A stretch of DNA of 64,000 nucleotides from Tribonema minus (GCA_017506865.1 JAFCMP010000001.1:1054001-1118000); one strand, 5' to 3'; positions 45,666 to 57,304 are shown, counted from the stretch's first letter. Program-made: numbers and translations. Notes: generated from the sequence alone by a model not told the origin.

Positions 45666-45887
45666 ATGATGGCGCAACCCGGGGAGAAGCGCGGTCATCC
45701 AGATGAAGTGCAGCAACTCAGCGAGCTGGGACTTGGCACGAAAACCATGGACAAGCTGCAAGAGGCCGGCATCCAGACCGTCGCCCAGCTGCAGGATGCG
45801 CCCAGGAGGCTGGTGGATTTCAGGCATTGCGCTGGGGTCTTGCCGAAAATAGGGGCAGAAAGATGCTCCAAGTACATGACAGTGTAG
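45666..45887 (+). CDS. Small helix-hairpin-helix-like protein
   Basis: A single-exon 73 aa frame. LSELGLGTKTMDKLQEAGIQTV followed by AQL is the pattern of a helix-hairpin-helix of the RNA polymerase alpha-CTD type, usually a DNA- or protein-binding element; a reduced second half HCAGVLPKIGAERCSKY may form another hairpin. The next in-frame ATG is one codon later. The TATA box at 45558 supports transcription. It could also be a first exon, since the sequence after the stop shows no further coding signs. Function not assigned. Confidence 0.55.
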   Translation: MMAQPGEKRGHPDEVQQLSELGLGTKTMDKLQEAGIQTVAQLQDAPRRLVDFRHCAGVLPKIGAERCSKYMTV

Positions 45888-45889
45888 AT

Positions 45890-46680
45890 GAGACCCGCTG
45901 AACATGTTGACAAAGCAATCAGGACAACCCATCATGACAACTCCACCGCCTGATGGTTTGCATTTCTGTAATTTTGGCTATCGTCCTCTGGGCCTTCAAA
46001 TGTTGCCTGTCGCCTGTTTTGTCTCAGCGCTGTCTGAAATGTCGAGAGTCATGACCTATTGCACCAACGCACTCATGCCGTTATGCGGTGATTGTCTTTG
46101 CATCCGTGGTATCTCAGAGTGCATCGTCATTGGTGCGATCATCATTTGGGCCCCAGATTGGCAATGTTGCAGGCTGCAAGTACGCTGTGATATGTGCTGC
46201 GCAAAACTACAATCATCGCGGCCAGTGTGTGGCTGGGACTGCGCTATCGGCCGTTGCACACAACGCTGCTCAATCTCAATGGTTTTGATGCACACTCACT
46301 GGTACCTCGAGGCTCTCATTGATGCCATCACGTTCTATCAGAGGTGTCGTGAACATTTTGTCAACAAAGTAGGTCATGTCTAGTGTCACAGTGTGAGACA
46401 GCTGCTTGTAGTGTGCAGCAGCTGCGGCCCTTGTATGTGTCGACATCCCTTGCCTGGCACAGTGAGTCACGGTGTCCTGAGCGCATAGTGGCGTCACACG
46501 CTGCTGCAGATAAGACTCTCAAAGCGATTAATTAGAGTACACTCTTCAGGCCATTACAAGTTACAACGTCACACAGGACGTAACACGGCAGGCCTCTGAC
46601 TCCTTGCTTGCTTTGTTCATTATGAGTCATTGTGTCATTGCAATGACACAAATGATCACGCCAGCACCGTGGCACCTAGT
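45890..46680. other. Intergenic stretch, nothing recognised
   Basis: Convergent 3' flanks; a 159-codon plus-strand frame (45904-46383) has no domain character. Confidence 0.5.
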
Positions 46681-46685
46681 GTAGC

Positions 46686-47153
46686 TCACTGCCTTCCTGT
46701 TGGGATGCCTCTCAGCTTCGCAGCTATAACGGATCTCACGGCCACCACACTGCCATTGCATATCACATGCCTGGGTAGTCTGTCCATAAATGCGTCCTGC
46801 CGCTGTCTAGTGCTGCCGGACTTGACACAGTGCAGCCCTTCGCCTCCTAAATGCAAAGCCTTAGCGTCTAATAGAGGTGGCGGTATTTCTTGCAGACTCT
46901 GAGGAATGTCGATGGTGCTTTGGTACTGGCACTCCATCCCTCGTCGCCACAGCAACCGCTTCAAGCTGTCAGCCCTTTGTCGCAACACACTTGCTGGGTC
47001 CTGGTGTAACTCAGGTGCTTCCGGCATCAGAGCCTTCAGCAGTCCGATGTCCGAGCTTGTGGCGGACAGGTCGCATGCAAGCCGTGCTTGTGCCTGAGAT
47101 AACTGATGCAGCTGTTGCTCCAGTGCGGCCAGCTCGCCAAGATGGAGCGCCAT
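46686..47153 (-). CDS. Coiled-coil protein with SEP/UBX11-like end
   Basis: A 155-codon open frame ending at 46686. The N-terminal half is a coiled coil (LGELAALEQQLHQLSQAQARL), then a linker, then GSTRQRQDAFMDRLPRHVIC and NGSVVAVRSVI. The LPRHVI.NG.VV.VR pattern recalls the start of the SEP region in UBX-domain protein 11, a cilium-associated family, but I am not certain. No UBX domain follows. The ATG at 47153 is the first that keeps only protein-like sequence; the frame is open further upstream. A possible 5' exon at 47632-47540 (MAAPRRDGKNVTFFKTEI, ending AAG|GTGCGT) does not join in phase, so an intermediate exon may be missing. Confidence 0.5.
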   Translation of the reverse strand: MALHLGELAALEQQLHQLSQAQARLACDLSATSSDIGLLKALMPEAPELHQDPASVLRQRADSLKRLLWRRGMECQYQSTIDIPQSLQEIPPPLLDAKALHLGGEGLHCVKSGSTRQRQDAFMDRLPRHVICNGSVVAVRSVIAAKLRGIPTGRQ

Positions 47154-47639
47154 GCCTCCCAACGCTGTCACAGAGCACACATCATGATGTGTTTTAGTAA
47201 GACAGTGGCTACCAGCTCCGCCAAGATTAGGACACGTCGTGTACAATAATAATCTGTCCAACGGGTGCCCGAGCTGCAGACGGTGGTGCGCAGCCGAATT
47301 TGGCGACTTGTGGCGGACATGCATCGACCCTGGTCTCCTGTCAGCGTACACATCGCATGTGCACAAGGCTTAAAGTTCAGCGGCATGCAGAACTTGCGTG
47401 AGGGGTTGCCTGTCGTCAACATCAACGCACAAAGCCGGGTTGGGGGCTACTACCAAAAAGCATCGTGCGTCAGTGTTGCATGATGCCAGCGTCAAGAGGG
47501 CCAGTCGACCAGCACCCGCGCGCCTTCGCATATACGCACCTTGTCCCGCGAGGTGGTTTTCTGTTCTTTCTCGCTCTTGATTTCGGTTTTAAAAAAAGTA
47601 ACGTTCTTCCCGTCTCGTCTCGGTGCTGCCATTTCGTTC

Positions 47640-48640
47640 CTGTCAAACAGCTGCTCAAACAGGTAACGCCGTTGCAATGTTTGCAGCTTTCTTTTCTAAT
47701 TATCAATACCACTCGAAATTCCAGCACCAGCAAGCGGACGACATGCATCATTGCCTGAGAGAATGCAAAGGTTGCCATTCATTTTTGCCATGATGGCGTC
47801 AATGCTGAATTTGCGGAAATGCCGTTGTGCACATAGTGGTGCGATGCTTCACAAAGCAATGGCAGAAAAAGAGCACACCAAACGCGCGACAGCAGAGATG
47901 TGATGCGTGCACAGGGCTACTGCTCCATGCAGTTGTGTGCGTGCTATTGCCGTCATATGTGTTCTTACACAAGCCTTGCAAAGAAGGGATATATTCGACG
48001 TCACATGTGCTAGCAGGCCAGCAATTAAGCCAAACGGTGGTGCACCCCTTGACCTTCAGGGGGGTCAGAGCCCCTGAACACGTACGTCCCTGCGCAGGCC
48101 ACAAACGTACGGTTGAAGTTAGGGCTAGCCTAACCCTAACCCCATCCCTAAGCTTGAGACCACAACAACCAGTGCTGCATAAGCTACTAAACATGTGGCA
48201 TGCGAGGGCGGGGGAACACTTCATCCCCACTTACGAACTGGATGCAACACAAGAGTGGCAAACGCCAGTCTCGGCGTGCGAGGTCACGCCACACTCGGCG
48301 TGGCGCCTCGGCCCCTACTCACTGATAAGAACCATCGTTGCGGGCCGGAATACACAGTGTTGTCCGCCATCAGCGCTGCAGGGACCACAACGGCGTGACC
48401 GGTTAGCGCTTAACCGGCCACGTCCAGCATGGCATGTCGATAGGCACTCGCGCCCCCTTCCCCCTTCTTCCTTGATGCACTCCATCGAAGGGACTTTTCA
48501 TCGGCCGTGTTGAGGGCAAGCGGGATGCTGCAGTGCAGCGTCGTGCTCATGGGGTGGGACTGAGCGCTGAGGTGAAGTGCAGCACGCTTCATCTACGCGT
48601 CAAGGCACCTCAGACATGGAAATCGAAACGGTGCAGAGAA
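47640..48640. other. Intergenic stretch
   Basis: No supported gene; a CCCTAACCCTAACCCCATCC tract near 48129 and another near 48643. Confidence 0.5.
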
Positions 48641-48714
48641 CACCCTAACCCTAGTAGCGCACAACGCTGTGCGACGACAGGCGCGGCTTGACGACCACGC
48701 GCCTTTGGAGAGTG

Positions 48715-51700
48715 TCACAGCTTGAAGAGCTTGACGATCTTCAACTTGAAGCCGAGCGTCTCGCTCATGATGGCGGACAGCGCGGACAGGAGCACGATGC
48801 GTATGACGTTGACCAGCATGGGGTTCATGCGTATGCCGCTGATCTTGTTGGGGCTGTCGAGCTCCTTGAGGAGCTTGGTCGCCAGCGACAGGACCTGGTT
48901 GGAGACCTGCCAGGGGGGTTGAGGGGGGGTGGGGGGTCAAAGAGTGGCGAGGCCGGTAGTCGTGAGGCTTTCTGGTGCCTCAATCTTTGCCAACATGTGT
49001 TGTGGCTGTGCACACAGTACAATCAGTCTGCTGGCAGAGGCACCCAACCCATGTGGCACTCACATCTCAGATGTGCATGCCGGTGCTGCTCTGGCAGCTC
49101 GGTCGCTGGCGGCGGCGGCAGCGCATGCGCTGGGAACCCGCAGATGCTGAAGTGCCACCGCAATCACACCTCAGTGCTCAAACGCCTCTTCAATGTGGCG
49201 CCAGGTGATGTGCTGAAGCGCAATGCTAGCGTAACTCGACGACAGCCACGAGGTGACAACTGCCACCAGGCTGCCGCGACGGGCCGCCCTGCATCGTGTT
49301 GCACGGCAGCTTGCAGCAGACAGCTACGGCGCTGGTCAAGCTACAAGTACGAATGCATCAACTCTCAAGTATGGGCATACAACAATGTGAACATGTACCT
49401 GGTAGTTGATGGCTTTTTGTTTGTCGGGGCCTTCGGGCCGCGCGCTGTTGTGCAGGATGCGCAGCTGGACGTTGATCTGCTCTGTTAGCAGGACGCTGGT
49501 GTCGCAATATCTGTGCGCGAGGGCGAGACAGTGCAGTGCAACACAACAAGCGTCATGAGAGTCAAAGCCAGGTGGCTCGTGCACAGTGGCGTGAACTCAC
49601 TGTGAAAGTGTATGACCTGGTGAATGGAAACGAATCAAAAGTTTGTAAAGCTCTAGGTGACAAGGTGTGATGAGCCGCAAGAACCGTCGATCGCTTTGTG
49701 CGTACCAGACGCACCCGTGTGCGCAGCATTACTCAATTTGCTGATGAGCATGTGACTAAGAGGCAGCGACACACAGACAGAATCAGAACGTCGGCGCCGC
49801 TGCTTCCCCGGAACCTTCCTCGGCCCTGCATCATCTCAGATATATGTGTGAACAATGGAACAACGGGTGTATGCCATGCAGGCCATTGTCCAGCCCTTGA
49901 CACAAAAAATTGCCAGCCGAAAGCCCCTCGATGGGCAGCGTCAGGCGCACAGAATCGTGCCTTAGTAGCGCACACACATGAACAAAAAGTACACGTTGCG
50001 CAAGGTGCTGCGACACTCGCCTGTCGTTGGTGCGGCTGCCGAGGCTCGCAAAGCGCAGCACAAAGTAGCCCAGCGGGAAGCTCCACGCGAGCAGCTCCCA
50101 GTGCAGCATCTTGCCCATGACCTTCGCCTCCGGCTTGGCCAGCGCCTCGAACGCAATGACGCTCAGCAGACCCACCAGCAGGCAGAACGCCGCTGAGACG
50201 ACTGCATGAAGGGGGGGGGGGGGGGTAATCGGGGGGGGAGGTAGGGGGGGTACAAGCATGTGACAATTCGCAACTCCATACTTGAAGGAGTAGATGCACC
50301 GAATATCCACATCAACCCATACAACTGGTTGTGCTCACAGCGCGATATGTATAAATGCATGCCTCTGTTACCAGCAGGCAGAACGCCGCCGAGACGACTA
50401 TGTGTGGGGGGGCGAACGGAGAGGTATGGATGTGGAGTCGGGTGGGGTGGGGTTGCGGGGGGGGGGGGGGGGGGGGGGAGGGGCAAATGTGCTTGCACGC
50501 TGGGTAGGCAACTGCGTAATTCACAACACACCGTACCGTGTCACCGACATGTCACCCATTGGTGTACGCAGATCTGAGAGTTTGGCCTGCAGAATTCGAA
50601 GCCTACATGCCATTTGTTTGCCACCGCGGGTCGAGAAAGCATGAAATCTCACGCAAGCCCTGGCACACCCAAACAAGAGCGGCGCTCAATGCAGAACTGG
50701 GGCATGGCTGCGAGCTTTCATTCGGGAGCCTGTAGACATTGGAATCTGCAACGAAATAGTAAGGGGCCCGGATCGCGCGTCTCTTTGCATGCGTTCTCTG
50801 GCGCAGATCGTGTGCTGCGCTGGCGCCGCGTTGGGCAATGCGAGAATGTCACAACGGCCCCAGCAGTGCACGCGATCACAGTGGGACTGCAGTAAAACAT
50901 TGGAAACTCACTTGCGTCCGCCTCGCGCTGCTCGCGCCGCCGCCTCAGCCACGAGCGCCCCGCGCGCAGCGCCAGCCATGCGCGTATCGTGGCGGGGGAC
51001 TTGAGGGGGAAGTGCGGCAGGCCGTACTTGCGCGCGCGCCGGCTCGACGTCAGCGCCATGTAGTACTTGGCGTACTTGTATCTGATGAGCCACGCAAAAA
51101 ACGGTGGTGGGGTCTTTACTTCAGCAGATTCAGAGGGGGGTTCAGTAGGGGACAGTTTACAAAAGCACAAAAGGGAGGAACTGGACTTAGCACTTTGAGG
51201 GTGAATTGGGCGTGCTACACATGCACAACTGCTAGCTTGACGGCTCGACGCCAGAGCTATGTAGTACTTGGCGTACTTGTATCTGCAGCGCCATGCGAGA
51301 GACAGTGAAACGGTCAGTCGGGATTATAGCGTTCAGTTAACGGGGGGGGGGGGGGGAGTGGACAGCAGCAAGGAAGTCAGAAGGGGCTACAGGCAGCGGT
51401 TGGGGGTGGGGGTTGGCGTGCTGCTGTGCACAGCGCGACGTCAGCCCCATGATGTGCTTGGCGTACTTGTATCTGACGCGCCGCGCGTGAAGCATTGGGG
51501 GTCTTTACTTCAGCGGGGGATTCAGTAGGGGGCAGCTTACGGAAGTACGAAAGGGAGGCACTGGACTTCAGCACTTTGAGGGTGAAGTGGGCGTGCTACA
51601 CACGCACAACCGCCATGTTGACGACTCCACGCCATGTAGTACTTGGCGTACTTTCATCTGCAGCAACATGTTTACAAATTGCAGACGAGGTAGTTCAATG

Positions 51701-54700
51701 ATGAAGTTAGGCGGCAAGGCCACGCTGCCGTCAGCGCTGACTCGATGAAAGCGCCGTGCGGAACATGAAAAACTTGTGTGTGCAGGGGCGCGTGGGCATA
51801 GACAGGTTAAGGGTGTTAGAGGGGGGCAGGCTATGCACAGAGGCGCAAGTTGAACTCATAGTTGCCCTACCCTAACTCTGCACCTACGACGGAGCGCGTC
51901 ATGGCGCACACGAGGGCATAGAGTGTGGTGCGTGCTGTACATGCTGTATACCTCCATGGTTTGGACTTTTGAAGTAAAATGCATTGAGGAGTGCACCTGT
52001 CCACCTCGCTATTCTCGACCAGGTACATAGTGCACCTCCGGCCGTACACCGCGCCGTTCGCCTGCTTTCACTGCACTACTTCAGCTCCAACTTCTGACCC
52101 CCATTTCGCGTGCGCTGTGAGCTCAACTTCAAGACGGATCTTCTGCGGTACACACCAGCTCCGCCACCGCGGCCTCGAGGAAGGTGTGCCAGAACTGCAT
52201 GCGCCCACTAGCACAAGCGTTCAAGTGAATCTATCTACTGCCCTACCCTCATGTTGGCCCCTTGCCGCGGCGCGCGCTGTGACACACATGAGGGGGGTGT
52301 AGGGATGTCAGGGTACCCACAGCCAGCGCACCCCCTGTCGTCAGTTCCGTCGCCGTGCCTCTCAACTTCAACTTGCTACTTCAACACTAAGGCTCGCGCG
52401 CCGAGCCCTACTTCAACCACCACGACGCACCTCCTGCGGTACACCAGCTCCGTCGCCGCGAGCTCCAGGAAGATGGGCCACGAGATGTACGCGACGGCCA
52501 GCAGGCTCACCCCAGCGCTCAGCGCGCAGCTCAGGTCGCACGTTGAAACTTCGAACGCGCCGCCGTCGCCGCCGCCGCCGCTGCCGCTGCCGCCTGTAGC
52601 GGCGTCGTCACTACATGTTGAAGTTGAGGTTAAGGTTGAAGCGGCGGCGGCGCCGCGCGCGTGCGACACGGCGGCCGCGCCGACGAAGTGGTACGCGGTC
52701 GGCAGCAGCGCGGTCGCGGCGGTGCACAGCGCCGCCTTGCTCACGCTGAGCGCGGAGGACAGGGTGGCCAGGTTGGCGCGCGCTGCGGGGACGGGGGGGA
52801 CGGGGGTGGGTGGGGGAAGGGGGGGGGGATGGGGCATGTCGGTGAGCACTGCCCTATTGTCGCCGAAGGGGCTTGCCACGAGGACTGGCGCGTTGCGCCG
52901 TGTGCAGTTCATCGCACATCCGGCAGCAGAATGCAGTGCAGCGCACGGAGCGCCGATGCGTTCCATCTGCACAGAAGCGATGCAACGCAGTGAACGCAGC
53001 GCGACGCGCCGAGAGTGAAGCAAGCACGAGTGGAACAAGTGGAACAACAGTGCGAGCGCCGCGACGTGACGAGGCGGCCGTGCGGCCTGGTCGTCGCATC
53101 GCACATGGCGCTGCAATCGTCGAGGCGACGACACTCGGTACGGCGAGAACCAGGACTGGACCATGAGTTCAATGAGCATCGGAGCAGCGCCCTAAGCCCA
53201 ACCCCTACCCGGACCCTTGCTGAGAATGACATGGCACATGGCACACTGCAAGCGTCAAACAGACGGGTGCTATGAGGACGGTCAGGGCCGAGGCTCAAGT
53301 GCACTCCAAACACAACCACTCAGTCGCCTGCGCGGCACACGACGCACCGCGGACAGTGTCACTGACGTCGGCAGTCGGTACGGCAAGGCTCGAGAGTCGA
53401 ATTTAAGATTACAAATAGGGGCTTACAGTCGGTACGGCAAGGCTCAGGACACATGTCGATACTGTGCTCAATGGCAACGTGCACGCATATGAGATCGATG
53501 CGCGCATGAGTGGCGCACCAAGGATGGCATGTCGCACTTGGGGTTTGCCCAAATCCTACTCACGCCCCAGGACGATGTTAGCGTGGTCACAGCATAAGAG
53601 CGGTGGGGGCTGGCGGTACCGCTCTTATATCGTAGCCGTCGCTGTACCCACAAACATGTGCAGAAGCTCAACGAGAGACGCACCGAGGATGTCGTGGCGC
53701 ACTTGCGACAGCGGCAGGCGTTGAGCCAGCTGAACACCTATATGATCCTCCAGAGACGAGCAGGGATTCAACAAGTGACGCACCAAGGATGGCGTGGCGT
53801 ACTTGCGACAGCGGCAGGCGTTGAGCCAGCTGAACACCTATATGATCCTCCAGAGACAGAAGTTCAACAAGTGACGCACCGAGGATGGCGTGGCGCACTT
53901 GCGACAGCGGCAGGCGCGCCTTTTGCCTCGTGCCGTCCGGCGCCCACAGCGTCACCTTCACGGGCGCGGACGCGAGCTGCTCCAGCTTGTCGTCCTCGTC
54001 GTCCTGAGAGCGCAGGGGGCGGAGATGGGCGTCAACTTTAGGGTCAGATGGAGAGCGACTGGGTCTTCGCATCCCCGAGCACTGCGGCAAGGCGCTGTCG
54101 TCACCACGTGCTGAGCTTGAAGCTGAGGCTGCAGCAGGCAGGAGCCGCCTCAGCTTGCCGCCTGTCGTCGTCCTGAGAGAGCAGGGGGTTAGCGCTACGA
54201 TCCGAAGAGAAGAGACTGTGCGGCCGGTCCCGCACGCATGTATGCATGCATGCATGTATGGCTGTCTGAGCAGCCTGGCCGGCCGCGCGCCGCGAACCGC
54301 CCTTGGCCTGACGGTGAGGAGGGACGAAGCGCAGAGTCGCCGGTCATCATCGACCCTCGTGTGCAGCTGTTTGAGCGCTGCCAAGTGGCCCCTACATTCA
54401 ACGCACGCGACGGACGCGACCCCCCCCCCGCCTGACAAGTTTTGTCGTCCTGGGAGTTCACAGGGTTGAAGTTAGGGTTGAAGGCGGGCAGACTCTGCGC
54501 CCCTTGCACGGCTGCTTGAGCGCCGCCTAGGAGAATGGTGAGGTTCGCTCACCTCGTCCTCATCGTCCACTTCCGCGTCAATTGAACTATGGCTGGTCGT
54601 GCTATTCGCTCTTCTGTACGCCCTCTTCGCGCCCCCCCCCGTCAGCAGCAGCGCCAGCCCCTTCGCCACCCCCTCCTTCTTCCCCCCGCCCGCCTCCATT

Positions 54701-57186
54701 GGCTGATCTTCGACCAATGAGAGCCCAGCCGGCTCGTCCTCCTCGCTTCCGGATTCGCTCTCGTCGCCGTCGTCGCCGCCGCTGAGCAGCGGTTGTTGAA
54801 GTTGACTGGTAGTTGAAGTGACGTCGGCACGGTCCGCGCCCTTCTTTGCGACTGCTGAGCAACGCGGCAGCACGCGCACGTGGAAGTCAAGGTTAGGGTT
54901 GACATACGTAGTCAGGGTTAACATTCTCTACAGTATGTCCTCGCGTGGTTGGGCCTCATCAGCTGTGTGCTGACAGGCCCCATCTTTGCAGATTAGGGTT
55001 AGGGCCAGCATCCGTTTTACCCCGAACTCTGACTGCAATCTGCCTGCACACACGGGCGACGAGGAGCACAATGCCCGCCGCATGCGCCGCAATTGCTCGC
55101 TGGCGCCGCAGCAGCGGCAGCGGCGGCCGCAGCAGCGGCAGCGGCAGCAGCAGCGTCAGCATCAAAGGCAGCGGCGGCTGCAGCGCCGCTGCCGCCAGCA
55201 GCGTTCCTGAACTTATCATGATGTTTCACACCTCTGCTTGTGCGGCAAGAAACCGTTGCTACAGGCTGGCAGGCATTGTGATTGAGCAATCCGCCTGCAA
55301 TCGCGCGGCAGGGAGGCGGAGCACTCACCGCCCTTTGCCGCCGCCGCGGCGGCAGCAGCGCCAGCAGCAGCGGCGGCCGCAGCATCGGCAGCAGCACCGG
55401 CAGTGCTCGGCTGGTGCTGCCGCGCCGCCGCCGCCGCCGCCAGCGCCGCAGGGCCCGCCGCGGCCACCATCGACCCGTAGCCGACCGCCAGTATGAGCAG
55501 CAGCAGCACCGGCAGCACGGCGTGCATGTAGACGACCTGCTGCGGGCCGATGGCGCTGGGGAACGCGCCGCCGCAGCCGGGGTACGCGCGCGCGGCGTAG
55601 GCGTACAGGCTTATGGCCTGCGCGGCGTAGAGGAGGGAGCCCCCGGCGAACTTGCGCGCGCTGATGCGTGCGCGCCACCAGCGCCAGTTGAAGGGGAATG
55701 CGAGCATCTTCGCCATGCCGACCCAGACCTGGAGGGGGGTTGAGGGGGGGGGGGGGGGGGGGGGGGGGGGAGTTAGGGAGGAGTGCGGGAGTTGATTGCA
55801 GCGTTGTGGCATCTTCGTGCTGTTGGGGTTAGGGTTAGGGTTAGGGTTGGGCAAGCTGATGCGGACGAGCCACCAAGCAGTTGGCGGCTTCTTGGCCATG
55901 TTGACCGCAGCCCCAGCAGCGCCGTCACATGCCCACACTAGAGGTCACAAGCTGGAGCGGGAGGGTGAAGGAGGGGGGGGGGGTTGCGCATAGTAGCATG
56001 TCAGTGCTACCGTCAAGCGCACTGCTGTCACCATTGCAGCAGCAACCACTTTTGCGGGTGCCCCATTTTCGACATACAGAGAGTGGCATCAAACTTTATC
56101 GTTGCTCAGGTGCATCAAGAGGGACCAGTCGGTGATGGTGCACGGCCGGAAAGGTTTTGCTATTCCATTCTGTCACATGCTGTTGCACGTGGGGCGGTGG
56201 CGCTGCTGCTAACCCTAACCCTAACCCTGAAGCAGGTCATCAGCTGTGGTAGACCAGTGATATATATGAGTGATGCCTATGCAGTTTCAGATGGAGAGCC
56301 ACTGCTCGACTCAAAAATGGAACCAGGTCATCAAGGTCATCGCCCTCACCAGGTCTCTATTCTTGAATGGCTTTGTGTCCGAGTCAACGTGGTCCTGTAT
56401 ATCTGCGCATTCGGTCACGTGCAACGGCATTCTTGCATGTAAGCTGATGATCAATCATCTATGCTGCTGACGCGAGTACCGCTATCTCCCCCCGCCCCTC
56501 CCCCGACTGACAACAAGTGACACTACGTTTCCTCGCTGACTAGAGCAGACGGCCGCAGCACCTGGTTGACAGATTAGGCTTGCTGGGGACTGCTCGGAGA
56601 GTCGTGTGCACTACGCACAGAGACACATTGTATTGAATTGCAGCGTGCATTGCTCATGTCAGAATGAGGAGCAGCGCGCTTTGATGAGGTTGCTACCGCT
56701 GACCTACTGCAACGTGTTGTGAACCACTGCACGGTTGTCCGGCTGCGCAGCCATGTTGAACTAGCCAAAATTCCATCGTTGCATCGGAAGAGCAAGCAGA
56801 AGAGGCAACGACATCTGGCCAGCAAGCATGCAACCGCGAGCGTATCAGCCCAAGCTTTCAGACACAGCGCCCACACAAGATCTACAGACATGACCAATTT
56901 GCATCGCGCCACGTCAAAAGCTTCCGACTTCGCAGACACACAAAGTCAGCTGAGGCATATGACCAGACAAGAGGAAGGCTCCAGCCAGTAAAACATGCAA
57001 TGTACCACATCGAGCACTTAATGAGTAGGATGGCTCCAACTGGAATCAGCATGCTGCTGACTACAGTAGTGTGTGTTCATCATATCCAGGGTGCCATGCG
57101 CCCTCACCTGCCACATCGTAAAACTCCGTCTGCTCCTTCGCCAGCTTGATTACTGACGGCAGCTCGCCGACAACATCCATGTCCAT
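48715..57186 (-). CDS. PHTF: PHTF-family multi-pass membrane protein
   Basis: Family known from animal PHTF1/2, ER membrane proteins. Exons 55728-55329, 54854-54553, 54003-53880, 52782-52431, 51081-50912, 50201-50021, 49510-49399 and 48906-48715 join in frame (~610 aa). A first exon 57186-57108 (MDMDVVGELPSVIKLAKEQTEF) is likely but ends in phase 1 while 55728 begins in phase 0, so at least one N-terminal exon is missing. Landmarks: MAKMLAFPFNWRWWRARIS with hydrophobic helices; an acidic Ser/Glu loop; KVTLWAPDGTRQKARLPLSQV; RYKYAKYYMALTSSRRARKY with GLPHF; WLALRAG; SVLLTEQINVQL; LATKLLKELDSPNKISGIRM; and a C-terminal VIRIVLLSALSAIMSETLGF with KLK. The order and the YAKY, TEQIN and LLKELDSP blocks are diagnostic. 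The intron 50020-49511 has a GCGAGT donor, a GC-AG intron required by phase. Confidence 0.87.
49621..49678 (+). repeat. Dispersed ~58-base repeat, copy 2
   Basis: Partner of 7331-7388, in an intron of the PHTF gene; identity is high over CGAATCAAAAG, CTCTAGGTGACAAGG and GAGCCGCA. Confidence 0.75.
50205..50480 (-). repeat. Acceptor-edge copy of the PHTF exon at 50201, with G-runs
   Basis: 50370-50402 repeats the first ~30 bases of the exon (CAGCAGGCAGAACGCCGCCGAGACGACT). Both copies are preceded in transcription by a long C-run (G-runs at ~50211-50222 and ~50457-50478). Confidence 0.88.
51090..51670 (-). repeat. ~200-base acceptor-edge array of the PHTF exon at 51081
   Basis: Copies of the exon start (TACTTGGCGTACTTGTATCT on the plus strand) at ~51266, ~51457 and ~51640, each followed by GGTCTTTACTTCAGC, TTCAGTAGGGG.CAG.TTAC, GGGAGG.ACTGGACTT and GGGCGTGCTACACA. 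Whole units, intron included, have been duplicated about three times. Confidence 0.92.
52135..52210 (-). repeat. Donor-edge copy of the PHTF exon ending at 52431
   Basis: TGCGGTACACACCAGCTCCG...CTCGAGGAAGGTGTGCCA repeats the exon end (TGCGGTACACCAGCTCCGTCGCC...) about 290 bases into the intron with small insertions. Confidence 0.85.
53500..53870 (-). repeat. Donor-edge array of the PHTF exon ending at 53880
   Basis: Copies at ~53770-53860 and ~53680-53760 carry GCGACAGCGGCAGGCG plus TTGAGCCAGCTGAACACCTA and TATGATCCTCCAGAGAC; a worn copy lies at ~53510-53550. The two near copies are almost identical to each other over ~75 bases, more than either is to the exon. Confidence 0.9.
54170..54475 (-). 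repeat. Acceptor-edge copies of the PHTF exon at 54003
   Basis: TCGTCGTCCTGAGAGAGCAGGGGG at ~54167 and TTGTCGTCCTGGGAGTTCACAGGG at ~54443 repeat the exon start and CTCAG acceptor. Confidence 0.75.
55740..55910 (-). repeat. G-run, telomere-like tract and acceptor-edge copy near PHTF exon 55728
   Basis: A run of ~26 G at 55745-55770 (C-tract before the acceptor), (TTAGGG)n at 55825-55848, then 55857-55905, which resembles the exon start (MAKKPPTAWWLVRIS versus MAKMLAFPFNWRWWRARIS) as a diverged copy. Confidence 0.75.
56209..56229. repeat. Interstitial CCCTAA tract
   Basis: Three to four CTAACC units within the long N-terminal intron region of the PHTF gene. Confidence 0.85.
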
Positions 57187-57304
57187 GGCCGGTGCACGAA
57201 TGCTGTATTCAAATGCCTGCATCAACAGGCTTCACTTCACGCTCAAACTGCAAGTTGCTGTTGAGGTACAGCCTCGCCCGTAACAACAGCCGTAGAGAGT
57301 TCCA
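57187..57304. promoter_or_regulatory. Divergent promoter between PHTF and LRRC61-like genes
   Basis: 118 bases separate the proposed PHTF ATG (57186, -) and the LRRC61-like ATG (57305, +). No TATA box is visible. Depends on the PHTF first exon being correct. Confidence 0.5.
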
